Assembly (NCBI GenBank): GCA_949358305.1
Contig: OX442315.1
Coordinates: 36,110,427 to 36,174,426, forward strand
Direction: 5' to 3'
Length of the DNA stretch: 64,000 nucleotides
DNA from: Strigamia acuminata
Taxonomy: Eukaryota > Arthropoda > Chilopoda > Geophilomorpha > Linotaeniidae
Made by a program: the position numbers and the translations under genes. The notes beneath the pieces are model-generated. The model searched no databases. It was not told the DNA's origin and saw nothing but the letters and a program-made list of their open reading frames with translations. Every line of letters begins with the position of its first letter. Positions within the stretch are counted from its first letter, which is position 1. Shown one piece after another: positions 23,536 through 35,712 of this stretch.

Positions 23536-24954
23536 TTACTCAAAATTCAAAATTTAGTGTACGTAAATAATTTTTAGTTAAAGCGGTAAATGAATTCAAT
23601 GCATATCCGATTCATATACAGTATGTACATATTTAGAAACATTGTGCTGCCATATTTGGGTGCTTTTAAGGCGTGACTTTAGGGTACTTGCGTTTCCAGT
23701 GTTTGAGTTGGTCATTCCCTCATCCTTATCTGCTCTTGGTAGTATCATAGTTTTTCACTGTTGCTGCTTCAACAGAAGGCTGGGCTCTAAAAGAAATGGC
23801 TGAAATGTCAACAAAAAGAAAGTGCAGAGACAAGTGATGGGCTAGGGATTTCAAGTGAAATTGCTGAAAAAGGGTCACCAAAGGTATAAATAAAAAAATG
23901 TTTTATGGGATGAAAATTTAAAGATGTAGTAATTTGAGCTGAAACTGAAAACAGTTTATGGCTAATAAACTCACAATTGATTCTACTAACTAAAACAACT
24001 AAGCCTGGGTCATCACTCAATGGTTATAAACATCTGCAGCAGGCAGTTTGGCTTTATTGGATTTATTGATTTGGTTTAAACTTTTTTGCTTTATTTTAAT
24101 CAATCTTTAAAATGGGATTAAATGAGGGTGTTTTTTCAGGATATAATTATTAATAAGGCTTGATATTAAGAAGGAAGTCAGGCTAAACTGGGACTAGATG
24201 GAATTAATTTGTTTACAATTTTATCACACCATATTAGAAGTAGTGGTTTCACTCCTCTTGTTCATAAGATTAATTTGCATTCCAGCTGTGTATGGTGCTG
24301 GCTTATTTATATTCAAACAAGCCACTTTCAGAAAAATGTGTTGTAAGTGTCATCGTTTTTTTTAAGAAAATTTACACTTTGTTTAAAATGTGAATTAATT
24401 TTTTTTCAAAGAAGAGGTTTATTATAGTTATTAAATTTTTTTTTATTAAATTTTTTTTATTAGTTCTGATTTATCTATCTCAACATTAAAAAAGTGTCTT
24501 TAGTTGAAGATGAGGTCTTTGAGGAGAAATGTTTTAAAATGGTTACATTTACTCAGTAGGAAATAAAGGCGTATTTTAGCTGCAGGTTGTCTAACTTCAG
24601 CTGGAATTTGATTCAAAAGAATTTTCAAGTTGAGTTGCACTCCAGACACACACAATTTCAATTATTACAATGATAATCCTGAAATAGAAAATGGAATAAT
24701 TAGCCCAGAGTCTATATAGGACTCATTTCAGTAGTGCTATGTTTAAAAATTATCATTCCGTTAACAGAGTAAAACTAGTGTGCTTATTGTCCAATGAGCT
24801 GCATTGTGAAATTGAACTCAAATGGTCTCAAACCAAATATTCTACAGTAATGTGGATTTAACACCTACAAGTACAAGAATTTATAATTCCAATATTACAT
24901 CAATGTTGTGAAAGTTTTTATACTACAAAATAGGAATTGTTTCGAACATAACAT
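23536..24954. other. No recognised gene
   Basis: AT-rich sequence with T-rich runs near 24360-24465. I see no supported feature. Confidence 0.5.
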
Positions 24955-25160
24955 AGAAAATGATTACGAGCCGCGATATAACGAATTTCTTGTTAGAACG
25001 AATAGTTAAAAATGGCTTGGTTGGTTGGCCATAGAACACCTTGTTAAAAAAATTTTGGTATAACGAACTTTTGTTATAAGAAACCGATTTCTCGGGTCCC
25101 TTGCAATTCGTTACAACGAGGTTCCAAATTAGTTCGGATAATCAACGGTTTAAGCTTAGT
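24955..25160. mobile_element. Possible pogo/Tigger-like end fragment
   Basis: Repeated words such as CGATATAACGAATTTC, GGTATAACGAAC and CGTTACAACGAGGTTCC resemble the AACCTCGTTATAACGAA-rich ends of Tigger/pogo MITEs in many animals. No complete inverted pair is resolved, so this is a resemblance only. Confidence 0.35.
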
Positions 25161-26959
25161 TCTCATAAGATCATTTGCTAACAAAAGTGTATGCCCACAG
25201 ACTTTTCTGTGTGTATAGACTTGACAGAAAAGCCTATCAGAATCATCTGGTAGCAGAACATGTGTCAGTCTGTCACACCAGACTTTCTGTGGTACTCACG
25301 GGTCTATCCAACTGAAAAGAAACAATGAATGGTCATGAAAAAGAAATAAGATGGATGCCAATAAAAAATTTTAAGGCTACTTTTGGAGTTAGGATGAATA
25401 AGATTGCTAGTTGGTTTTTAATTTTTAATTTTATTTGTGAACTAATATCTATTTTTATTAATATAATATACAGTTTGCATTTGTTGGCAGAACTGATTGC
25501 TGCCATATTTGAGACCGGTTAAAAAAAATTACGACCGGTTACAAATTGTCAAGACCGATAACTACTTTCTGTGCCTGGAAACGAAGATCAGCTTTCCGTT
25601 GCATCGACATGCCAGAAAGTTATTTTTTTATGTCACAGAACATATCTCACAGACATTCCAAGACAGGAATGAAATTTGTGAGTACCAGTTTTTTCTGTAG
25701 GCAAAATTTCTGTGGACAGACTGGTTTCCTACGTTGCAAACTGCTTATAAGTAGTATGCTTTACTGTGTACAGATAGGCACTGCTCAGTAGCTTAGGATA
25801 GATGTAACAACAGAACTGATCCCCCAAGTAGGTTAAGAAGGCACTTGCCAAAACCTTGGAGTAGAAGATAGATGGAGGTGAACCCCAATGTTGAAAACAG
25901 GAAGTGGGGGTTGCCTAGTGCATTTTGGGATTTATGTGGAAAACAACTATACCACAGCAGGCCTTGTTGTCTATAGTATATAAATATCTTTGGATGCCTT
26001 ATTTGGGATTGCCGTATGAATGTCCATAGCATTTACTAGCAGATAGTTAGCGATAATTTAAAATAAAAATGGGCCGTAAACTTTTCTTATTGATCCAGGA
26101 CATTATTAGGCAATTACGATCAACATCAGTTGAATGGATGTGTGAGACGTGTGTGAGTTGATGCTGCTTTTCCTAAATGTCACTTGCAGAATAGGTGACA
26201 ATCTGAAGAGAGACAAACTGGAGCCTGGGAGCTTTTTGCACATGTAGAGTATCATTATGTAAATGTTATGTGTGTTTGTATGCAAGTTTGTTTAAACAGA
26301 ATTTAAATCTTCCCAACTGTGTGATAAAACAAGATTGATTCAGAGTGTGATTACAGTTTGATTCTCAGTTGAGATGTTTGGAAACTTTCCAGACAATCCA
26401 TTCCACACTTTGCAAGCTAAGTGAAGTTGTTCATGCCATGTGGCTGTTTGCATAAACTAATTAACAGAAAAGCCTCGAAGAAAAGCAAAAATAAATCTGC
26501 AACAGTCTTTAAAGAGGGACAATTTGCAAAAATAAATTAGCAATGAAATTTGCAAACCATCTATGACTGCAGTCTGCGCCTGGTGTTTTGATATGTTAAA
26601 AAAGTTATGTATACAGAAATCTAAAAGTTACTAGGTTTACATGGTAACAGTTTTCCAAATAAGTGAAAATTCGGATTTTATTTAAAAGGTTAACTGTGTG
26701 TGTTTACATGACGTCAGTTTTCTGGTAAACTTGACGTCGTATGTGAATTACCGATAATGCATTTTGATTATCTGGAGCAACAAAATGGTTGTCGATCTAT
26801 TTTAGCCCCTCAACAAATTAAATTTAGCTCATGTAACTTCTCTTAACAGCATTACAATTTGTTATAAAACAAACGAATACATCATTTTTGTTTATAATTG
26901 GTGCCATTTTTAATGAGGGGTACGAAATATTACGGTCAGTACGGCACTTTAACGCATGC
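25161..26959. other. No recognised gene
   Basis: AT-rich, only short frames. I see nothing I can name. Confidence 0.5.
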
Positions 26960-27211
26960 ACTAGTGTAGTTTGCAATGCGCAAAACGCCCAAGAAAAGTC
27001 ATTGCACTTTCGAAACTGCTTTCAAAGCTACAACAGTGCCCTTTCGTTTGCATCCATGGACCATGGTTGTGACCAATGCTCCGATACCACTCGGTGTACA
27101 ATCTGTTTACTGTTACCAGATCCATGGCCAGATTTATCACGGACCGTCGGTATTGAGCACCTCAATAAACCAAGCGCCGGCGTTTGCGCAACTTTATATT
27201 CCTAAATCTAT
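26960..27211 (+). pseudogene. Helitron N-terminal (Helitron-like N domain) relic
   Basis: One frame reads FRNCFQSYNSALSFASM. The next frame then reads VYCYQIHGQIYHGPSVL and NQAPAFAQLYI. These match, in order, the YNSALAFASMG, YxFxIHGQIYH and FxQLYI landmarks of the conserved region upstream of the helicase in animal Helitrons, which move by rolling-circle replication. A frame shift lies between them, near 27060-27100, and the sequence stops resembling Helitron after 27211, just before the hAT-like element. No helicase or terminal hairpin is seen. Confidence 0.75.
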
Positions 27212-27255
27212 CTCATACAACTGGAATTTAGTTCTTCGAATAATTCTGTCTTTTC

Positions 27256-27727
27256 TAGGGTATCTGTTTTCCCGCTTTTTTTAATTCCCGGTTCCCGGTA
27301 CCAAAATGGCTGGTACTCTCGGGAAATCGGTACTCCCGGGACTAAAAAAAAGTCGGGCAAGAGGCGACAAAAAATGGCAAAAAATGGCCATTTTTAGCCA
27401 TTTTTAGTCATTTTTCATGGCAAAAATGGTCGTTTTACGTCAAACATGGCTGTTTTTAGCCATTTTGCATGGTAAAGACGGCTGTATTTCGTCAAAAGTG
27501 GCCATTTTTAGCCATTTTTTGTCAAAAGTAGCCATTTGTAGCTATTTTCCATGGTAAAAATGGCCGTTTTACGTCAAAAATGGCCATTTGCATCATTGAA
27601 ACGTTACAAAATGTAACGTTTCATTGACGAAAAAGTTGCTTCAGCAACGTCTTGATGACAATTTTTGACGGAACCGGTTATTTCTCAAACTTCCCGTTTC
27701 TCGGTACCGTGATTTTTCAAAACCCTA
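27256..27727 (+). mobile_element. hAT-like non-autonomous element with ATGGCCAT palindromic array, copy 1
   Basis: It starts TAGGGTATCTGTTTTCCCG and ends with AAAACCCTA, and is the opposite-orientation relative of 37839-38214. The interior is many irregular copies of palindromic AAAATGGCCATTTTT words joined by CATGGTAAAAATGG and ACGTCAAAA spacers. A perfect ACGTTACA-type hairpin (AACGTTACAAAATGTAACGTT) sits near 27600. No exact duplication flanks this copy. Confidence 0.7.
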
Positions 27728-27861
27728 GGGTTTGTTTATATTATATGATCAGTTTTCCAGAAAAGTACTATTCAGATTTTCAGTTTTCTAGATAACTGAG
27801 TATGTGTAAACCTGGTAATTGTTTATTGCACACGAGTGAATAGAAAAAAATCGCATTTCAG

Positions 27862-27950
27862 TACGGTGCCCAAAATTTACAGTTACAGCATTCCCAGAAG
27901 GCCTCACCAAAATGATCCAAATTGGTTTTTGCAATTGCTGAAGGTCGGCT
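27862..27950 (+). repeat. Dispersed repeat, second copy of the 20.9-kb block
   Basis: It contains GGTGCCCAAAATTTACAGTT and AAAATGATCCAAATTGG, aligned to 20898-20992. Confidence 0.6.
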
Positions 27951-28730
27951 ATGGCCAGGTGTTTCTACGAGACCGATTTGCCCAAAGAGTTGACTAGAAA
28001 ATGTTATTATTTAATACTTACGTCATTTCTTGGGTGTTTTTTTCCCTCCTGATTTCCCATTACAAAACGCCAGGCAATTTTCAATTTTTTTTTCTCAGCC
28101 GGTAGTATGAAATTACTTAAAGCCTCATACTGTGGTTGACTCGGTATAACCCCAGATTGAATCTCGGCAGGAATGTTTTTTTTTCCCCCTCAATGAAAAA
28201 AGAAAATATTAAATTTCCATTTTCCTCATCCAGGTGGCTAAGGGGCAAGCGTGCCAATAACTTGAGTGGTTTGCTTTCACTTTTGTGCAGACAGAAGTTG
28301 ATTAGGGAGCAGCGTGGTGCATGGTTCTGACACCAGGTGGCCATGAATCCCACTTAGAGTTTACATGTGTGTCCAACTTCAAGGTCCTTTAGCTGTGTTT
28401 TCGCCACAAACAAATCTATTTAATGTGGGCAGCAACGAATTAGTGAGTAGAAACTTTTGTTTTGTTGTTTCCACCCTGAAGATTATCCTGGATAAACATC
28501 AATATGGGAAAATGGATGTTGGGACACAATTCTGCGAAATGATGATGGAAATACTGATCAATGGCAATTCAAAAAGGTGTTTTGTTTCAATATTGTCATA
28601 AATTTTGGTGTATTTTTTAGTTAGAATAGTTTATTTGTGTTTACAATTGTGGGGTTGAATTGGTTTTCGGAATTTTGAGGAAATTGGCTCACCCAAACAG
28701 TCGTAAACATTCATTATTCTGATTAAAAAT

Positions 28731-28800
28731 CAGCAGTGGCGGACCGGCCGCACCCGGGGCATACCCCGTTGCGCTGGGGAACCCTGAGCTGGAAAAAAAG
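28731..28800. mobile_element. Possible hAT end fragment
   Basis: A GC-rich start CAGTGGCGGACCGG, abrupt in AT-rich DNA, resembles hAT ends (CAGTGGCG...). It is followed directly by the 31-bp array. No partner end is found. Confidence 0.3.
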
Positions 28801-28884
28801 ATTTAATAATTTTGAAATTTGACGTTTTTCAGCAGAATTTGTTGAAAATTTCAACAAAAAAAAATTTGTAGAAAAATTTTATAT

Positions 28885-29215
28885 GTCGAAACTTTTTTTT
28901 TAATTCAAAATTTTGTCGAAGTATTTTTTTAAAATTATAAATTTTGTCGAAATAATTTTTAAAAATTCTTAATTTTGCCGAAATATTTTTAGAAAATTCT
29001 AAATTTTGTCGAAATATTTTTTAAAAATTCTAAATTTTGTCGAAATATTTTTTAAAAATTCTAAATTTTGCCGAAATATTTTTAGAAAATTCTAAATTTT
29101 GTCGAAATATTTTTTAAAAATTCTAAATTTTGTCGAAATATTTTTTAAAAATTCTAAATTTTGTCAAACTATTTTTAGAAAATTCTAAATTTTATCAAAA
29201 TATTTTAAACCAATT
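28885..29215. repeat. 31-bp tandem repeat with 93-bp higher-order period
   Basis: About ten copies of a TTTTGTCGAAATATTTTTT... unit. Variant units carrying GCCGAAATATTTTTAG recur at 28977 and 29070, exactly three units (93 bp) apart, so the array grew in blocks of three. The outer units are the most degenerate, as expected for unequal crossing-over. Confidence 0.9.
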
Positions 29216-30885
29216 TTATAATTTGTCAAGATTCATCAAAATTTGATAAAATGACCTCATTTTCACAATCCCTTAATCCCAAACTCTGGCGAAAAAGAAG
29301 CGACATCACGAAACCAAAACACAGACTTTTGATCCACCTATCGTCAGACATTTTTTCCAACGATCAAAAACAAAATTGTATTTGAAATTGAAGCCAACAA
29401 CTTTATTTTCATTTTAAAACGATATCGCAAAATGTTTGCTTTGTTTGTAACAAACCAAGCAACGTCAGTTTTATCAGTGAATGAAATAAACTGAACTGGA
29501 CATGTATTGTGCGATGGTTTCACAAAAGTGACAAAAGAGATCCTTGGCAATGGTCACGCCTAGTTGGCAGCTGCGCTATTGCAGTTGCCCATTTGTGCGA
29601 GCAGGAGAACTTGTGAAGTGTAGTGTTCACAACATTGGTCCACATGATTTACTAGACGGCAATAAAAGAGCAGCGATTCCAACGGATAGTTATATCACCG
29701 CTTAAAACTCTTATTAAACATTTATACTGCGATGACACGTTTTTAAAGGATTCGATTTCAACACTTTTCACTCACATTTTGATTCTCCCGTCACTTTTAA
29801 TTGCTTAAACGACTAGGTAGCGATCCATTAGTGAATGTCAACTCGTTTTCAGTTATTTCTCCTGCCAATTACACGTCGAGATGGAAACTTTTGGGATTTA
29901 AAGTCAAAAACTATTATCTACAGACACAAACACGAGCTTAGTTTCTAAAGAGAAACGTTCAGCGCTGCACTAATGGACTATGAGAGCTGAGTGGATTTAA
30001 AATTCAATTATTTACATGAGTTTAGAATTTTGATATTTTTACACAATAGCAAAGGGTCGGTCTCCATTTAGAGGGAATTTTGCAACCATGTAAACATCGA
30101 GTTGCTTAAATTTTCTTTAAAAACAAATTCCACCCCTTGGAGATTTAATATTCCTGAGAGCATCGAATTTTGCGTGTTGCACATGTGCGAGGAATAAACT
30201 GGTTTGCAGAAATTGTTAGTGCAAAGTGTTTTCTCTCTTCGGTTACCAGCCATCCACACAAGCATTCACCCGCTCCATCTTGTCTTCGACACTTTAAATT
30301 GCTTTAAATATTTCTTTAAGCAGAAGAAAGGCCGATCAAACGGTTTCAAATGGACAAAGTTGGTTTGTGCAATAATTTAAAGAGTTTTAGATTTTTATTT
30401 TTTGGAATTTTGTGTTTGAATTAATGCATTCCAAAATGTATTCCAAAATATATTGCTTTTGGGGAATTTAAATATATTATTCATGCATTTCATAATAAAA
30501 TTTATTTTTTAAATTGTATTTTGACAAAGCATTCATATTCGACAAATAATAATTTTATGGAATGCATTGTCACATGTTATCATATGAGTCAAGATATCGA
30601 AGTGGAAGTTTCTATATTTATCAAATTTTCAAACTGCTTTCCATCTCTTGTGTTGTAGTATTGGCATCTTTTTTTGCTATTGTGTTTGTGTCTTTGGCAA
30701 TACTTGGCTAGATAAAAATAAATAAGAAAAAGTCGATTTCACACTTTTCGTGAAACGACATGTGTTCTAGGAATTGCTCGACTGTCACAACTCTGTCATT
30801 GAATTTCCATCTACACAAGTGCCCATTTCTTGTTGGCCCAACAAAGCGACATATTATTAAACCAGATTGTTATGAAACATTTAAA
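29216..30885. other. No recognised gene
   Basis: AT-rich with no supported feature. The short frames have no recognisable motif. Confidence 0.5.
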
Positions 30886-31281
30886 GGTGGAAACACAAGG
30901 GAGCGGGTAAAATTCAAAAGTTTGCTTTTACTTGAAAAAGCGGCTAAAAACTCTCTCGCTTGAGCAAACACACGCTTGCGTTTTTATTCAAAGCTTTGTT
31001 TTGAAGCGAGCTTGTACTCACCCGCTCCGATCAGACTGAGTTTGATTTACCAGCTTCAAGCTTGCTGGTGTTTTGGTCATGTGACTTTGACAGCCAATCA
31101 GAATCATGAGGAAATTCCTGGAGGAGATTTTGGCGGAAATTTCTGGCTATCTACCTAGCTAGCTGGAGTTTGCCAGTTAAGCTGGTAAGCCAAAAGCGAG
31201 TCAAGTAAGCTTGAAAATGACTCCTTCTTTAAACTTGTACTAGCAAGCTTTGGAATTTTACTCGCTCCCTTGTGTTTCCAA
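30886..31281. mobile_element. MITE with GGAAACACAAGGGAGCG ends
   Basis: The left end TGGAAACACAAGGGAGCGGG mirrors the right end CTCGCTCCCTTGTGTTTCCA over about 28 bp (both continue into GTAAAATTC). The element is about 396 bp and contains CAAGCTTGC-type words. The target duplication is unresolved, so no superfamily is assigned. Confidence 0.8.
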
Positions 31282-33057
31282 GATTATGTCAGGACTGTGG
31301 TTTTCCGTTTTGCGAAAGCGAAAAGGCAGAAATTATTCAACTGGGTTTATTTGAAGCAGCCAAAAAGCAACCTGCTGTTATGCCTATTTTGCGGAATTTT
31401 AATTCGAATTTTAATAATATTTTGCTTTTCTGCTGTTTGTGGTTTAGGATTATTTCTTTGTTAATTTAAATAGTACTTGTTGATACATTTTTGAATGAGT
31501 TGTTTTCCCCTTGAAACACCGCTTAAGCAGACTGACTCGGCGACAAAACCTGAACTGTGCCCGTAGGAAAGTGCTGCGCTCGGGCAAAAATTTTATGTCA
31601 CTTCACTTCATCCAGTCGCGTATCGTGACAATCTATTGTGTAACTTTTTTGAAAAAAATAATCTTTGTGATCGGTTCATAGAAATGGGGGTAAAAAAATC
31701 TAATTTTCTGGCTGTTGAGCAGGCAACAATCTCATGTTGGCTGCTCGTGATAGCGTTTGATATGTTTGCTTCGTCGACGTCTCCCATTTTGGAAAACTCG
31801 ATCGAAAGTACATACATAGAGCGAACAGCGAACAGCGAACGGCGGACCGTTTTCGGGCGGGACGAACCGTAATTTTAATGGTGCTTTCAAGCTGACACCC
31901 CCTGCACTGCACTTTGGTCCTGTTTGATAAGGAAAAAGCAATTTCTCGCTCTCTCAATCGATGTTTCGTGCTCTGTTTACAGAACAGTTAGCAAATTCAC
32001 TTATCGACCTAATTCGATTTAACTCCGACGCCTTTCTTTATATTTTGCTTGAAATTGCACTTGTATAATTATTGAATAGCGGATCACTCGTACGAGAAGG
32101 CAGAATAGAGTAAACACGCTTGACAATTCAACCTGAAATGTTTTCTTTTGACGCACGGTCAACAGTGACTAAATAAACCATGAGCTGTCACGGAAAGCGA
32201 AGCGACACTCGACTTGCTACAATTCGATTGAAGCAACTCTTTGTTCCATAAAACATACATTCCAGCTGTATGTATACGGCGATAAAATAGTTTTTCATGT
32301 TTCGATATTGGTATTTGACAAATATCGGCTCATTTGAATATTTACTTCATATCCGTTGTTGCGCAATCTCGTGGCTGGTTTAGAAAACTCGTGCAATCTC
32401 GTGATGCGATCTCGCAGTTTTGCAAAATCTAAAAAATTTCGCTGAAATTTAATAAATCTCGTGAAGTCTCGCATAAATATCGAGTTGCAGATAACTTTTA
32501 TTTTCGTGATGAATTCTGTCAACATGATTACGTGACACGCGTAATTTATTTGAATAATCGTGTTATGAAATTAATTCGAACGTGGTGTTTAGCTTAATGT
32601 TGAAAAACTGTGTCAACAGAGTATAAATTTAACTGCTTAAATGTGTTTTTTACTGTCAGTAATAAAAATGGACACATTTAATTTTACTATGAAAGCAGTC
32701 AGCAGTGTCTGCTTGGCCTTTAGAGGTCACATAATTCTGCCTAATTGTTGATTCTAAATGAGACTGGCAAAAGGGTTAATGCAAAACAAGGAATTAGTTC
32801 CTGCACAATGTATGGTAAATTAAACGACATAAGCACTGGACGAAGTGACATCTCAAAAACACAAATACCTAAAACACTTTTAAGCAATAGCTGCATTCAA
32901 AAAGTGGTGTTATTGTTAGTGTTATAAGTGTTGTTGTTTTTGTTTCAAGATGCTAAAAGATACAAATACAAACACCAAAAACATATTTTATTTCTATTAT
33001 TATTATAATACTTATTATTATTATTTATATTATTCTGGAAAAGACTAAAAATCATAG
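31282..33057. other. No recognised gene
   Basis: Includes a small GCGAACA triplicate at about 31820-31842 and a stretch rich in AATCTCGTG words at about 32360-32480. No gene is supported. Confidence 0.45.
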
Positions 33058-33170
33058 GGAACTACTTTTCCTTGTAGCAGTAGTTCAACTGCAGTTCTGA
33101 GTAATCAGACTAGGCCAATGGCAGCCAAGCTACCAGGGCTCCTCTTGAATGTGGAAAGAGTATAGTGTGA
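33058..33170. mobile_element. TACTC-family MITE, right-half fragment
   Basis: GGAACTACTTTTCC, then GGCCAATGGCAGC and a GAGTATA end, follow the right half of the 34.8-kb copy. The left half is missing. It lies directly before another family member. Confidence 0.5.
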
Positions 33171-33187
33171 ACACGAGTGTGAACATA

Positions 33188-33407
33188 TACTCTTGTTCGA
33201 CTCAAAAGAGGCCCCTTCTCCCATTGGCCGAGCCTTTGTCTGGAAAGCACCCAATTTTGAAATTTTGGTCGTTACCTAGGCAATCGATTACAATGCCTGT
33301 ACATTGTAATGCAATTCTGGTGTTTGGGTCTATTTTTTTGGATCACTACACCAGTGAAATGGCTCGGCCAATGAGAGAAGGGGTCTCTTTTGAGTCGAAC
33401 AAAAGTA
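33188..33407. mobile_element. TACTC-family MITE, short copy with TA duplication
   Basis: The inverted ends are about 47 bp and nearly perfect: left TACTCTTGTTCGACTCAAAA, right TTTTGAGTCGAACAAAAGTA, both continuing to GGCCGAGCC. TA flanks both sides (33186-33187 and 33408-33409). The core (TACCTAGGCAATCGATTACA) is shared with the 41.5-kb copy. At 220 bp it is the shortest complete member and the best preserved. Confidence 0.9.
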
Positions 33408-33876
33408 TAGCTTATCGCGTTCGACTAAACCGTATGCAAATGCATCAAATCAGCTTTCGAAGGTTCACAAAAACTAAAATACCAAAAGGTTGGAGTATAT
33501 AAGATGCACCCCAGTTTTTGGTCGATTTTTCTAGGTGAAAAAAGTGCCGGTGCTAATATTTTATGGACTATTGCCTTCTGCTTCCTTGTTAGTTGTTTAT
33601 TAAATCGAGACTGAAACGTATTTATGTCAGTAAAACAGACAGCTGGCAGTTTATTATTTCTCTGATGTCTTGTAGTAATTTTTATCAGCTCAACTGATGA
33701 AAGTGACATTTTATTGTGCAGTGGAAACTGAATCTAAAAGTTTAATCAATTTACTTTTAAATCATATATTAAGTTAAAACTCGACTTATACTTACTAGAA
33801 TAAACACAGCGAAGTGCAACTTAAATATAATCAGTTTTATGGCATTAAATATTTTATTTTATTTTTTTGTTTCTAG

Positions 33877-33943
33877 GCAACAGAAGTACCAAGTCAAGTA
33901 ATAAGAACCCTCAACCTGCAGCTTCATCTAGAAGACTCCCCAG
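33877..33943 (+). CDS. Candidate internal exon (67 bp), unrecognised
   Basis: A strong pyrimidine tract and acceptor (TTTTTTTGTTTCTAG) are followed by 67 bp that end CCCCAG and a GTATAG donor. Two frames are open. The one reading NRSTKSSNKNPQPAASSRRL is Ser/Arg/Pro-rich, like disordered protein. The island is more balanced in composition than its AT-rich flanks and lies between two MITEs. It could be a small host exon or chance splice signals. No protein family is recognised. Confidence 0.4.
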
Positions 33944-34777
33944 GTATAGTCTGAAAAAAAAAGAACTTACTTTTTATTATTTCATGATGTCTGACTGATA
34001 TCCTCATAAAAAAGACTAGTTTTATTGTAGCTTTCTTATTATTGTCTACATGTCGTGAGATAAGATAACGAGCACGTATATTATTCTCCTTTTTTCTTCT
34101 CGTTTTAATGATGGACATTTGAGTTAAATCACAGCATTTTAAACTGGGAATTGCTGTCAAGTGGATTGTGTATTTTAATTAAAGGCAATTTGGAAGGGAA
34201 AAAATGGAGATGTAGTTGAAAAATTAAAACCGTAATTAGTTTTACATGGTTTGTCGGGCCAATAAAGACAATTGGGGACAAGTTTTGGTTAAACAGTCGA
34301 AACCCGTTGTGACCAATCGCCAAAAAGTTGGCAAGAAATCGTTTGAATAAACCGATATTCAAATATTTATCTACCAGGATGTAACAATAAAATGTCTCCA
34401 TTTATCCATTGAAGAAGAGTGTACTTTGGGTGCTTTAGTCTCGTAGTTTTCATTGTTGTGTTGTTATTCGATAGATGAATTGATTAGATATGATTATTAC
34501 TCAGTATCTATGAGCATTCAAGCGTGTTGCACTGTAGCAATGCACAATCACTTATCGTTTGAACTGTCAATCATGGAGTTGCCTGAATTTGGGATTCATA
34601 GAATATTTGGCTGACGTGTCTTTAACCTGCTCACCGTAAATATCTATTAGACCGCAGGGTTCAAATACAATGCTGTTTCTATTACAACGCGGGTCTGAAA
34701 TGACCAAAACGACTAAATTTAATACCAAAATCGAACAAACCAACCAAAATAAATGTCTAAATTGATCAGAAACACTA

Positions 34778-35212
34778 TACTCTAAACCGATACACCGTTG
34801 ACCTAACTCCAGCCGTATCACTGGTGTAGTGGCACAAAAAAAGTAGCCCATAACATCAGAATTAAACTCAAAGCTAAAGAGAAGAAGTCGGAAGTAGCCC
34901 ATGACACCAGAATTGTTATCTAACTAGGAAAAACAAGCAATAAAAAACTAAAGCTTTGTTCACCTGCCAAAATAAACCAACAAACTATGCTAACATTGTT
35001 CGATTGATTAAAAGGGGAAAAAGCAGATTTAGCAAATTAAATAAACATTTTATTACCAATTAAATAAAATCCATCATTCTAATCACTTTTTACACTGAAA
35101 TTCATTGAAAATAAACAGAACTACTTTTCCGCGTAGTAGAGCACAGTCTACAGTTCGGCGTAATCCAGCTCAACCAATTGGAAATAGGTCAACGTTGTAT
35201 CGGTTTAAAGTA
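34778..35212. mobile_element. TACTC-family MITE, copy with TA duplication
   Basis: It begins TACTCTAAACCGATAC and ends GTATCGGTTTAAAGTA, flanked by TA (34776-34777 and 35213-35214). The interior from AACTAGGAAAAACAAGCAAT onward matches 6900-7190. A duplicated GTAGCCCAT...CAGAATT segment makes it longer (435 bp) than copy 1. Confidence 0.9.
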
Positions 35213-35597
35213 TAGCTACATTTAAAAAGCCGTATTTTAAATGTTTTTGGTGTTTGTGTTTGTTTTTGTATGACAAAACAAAAACACAAACACCTACATA
35301 ACTTAACACGATGTTTTGAATGGAGCTACTAAATAAATTTTGACATACCAGAATATAACCACGTCTGTTACAATACAGCTTTCATATTTGCTCTGGAAGC
35401 AGTTGGCCAGTGATGATGTAATTAAGGTTTCTTCCTGAAAAATTGGGCATTTTGAAAAATGAAACGAATTGCCGAGAATTCGAGATTTTATCAAATTAAT
35501 TCGTTTAAAGTTTATTTCTTGATACTGTTACGTTTTTGGCCGAATTTTTGGAAGGTAATTTGTTTATTGGATTGATTTTGTTGTTTCCTAATGTATT

Positions 35598-35712
35598 TTG
35601 TTTGTTTTTAAAAGAATCAACTGAAGTGGAGCAAAGTTGTTTCCATTGCTGAGATTACAGGTTGACATTTTCGCTCCACTTGATTCGATTCGTCTTTAAA
35701 AACAAACAAAAA
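35598..35712. other. Fold-back hairpin
   Basis: The left arm TTTGTTTTTAAAAGAATCAA...GAAGTGGAGC mirrors the right arm GCTCCACTTGATTC...GTCTTTAAAAACAAA around a loop of about 25 bases. It is imperfect, and its origin is unknown. Confidence 0.55.

Noticed and set aside
28110-28180. tRNA-like stretch with GATTGAATCTCGG and a following T9
   Set aside because: The would-be T-arm stem does not pair and no A box, acceptor stem or second copy is visible. Not a tRNA or SINE head on this evidence.
28736-29215. CRISPR-like regular repeats
   Set aside because: Direct tandem units without unique spacers, in eukaryotic DNA. It is a minisatellite.
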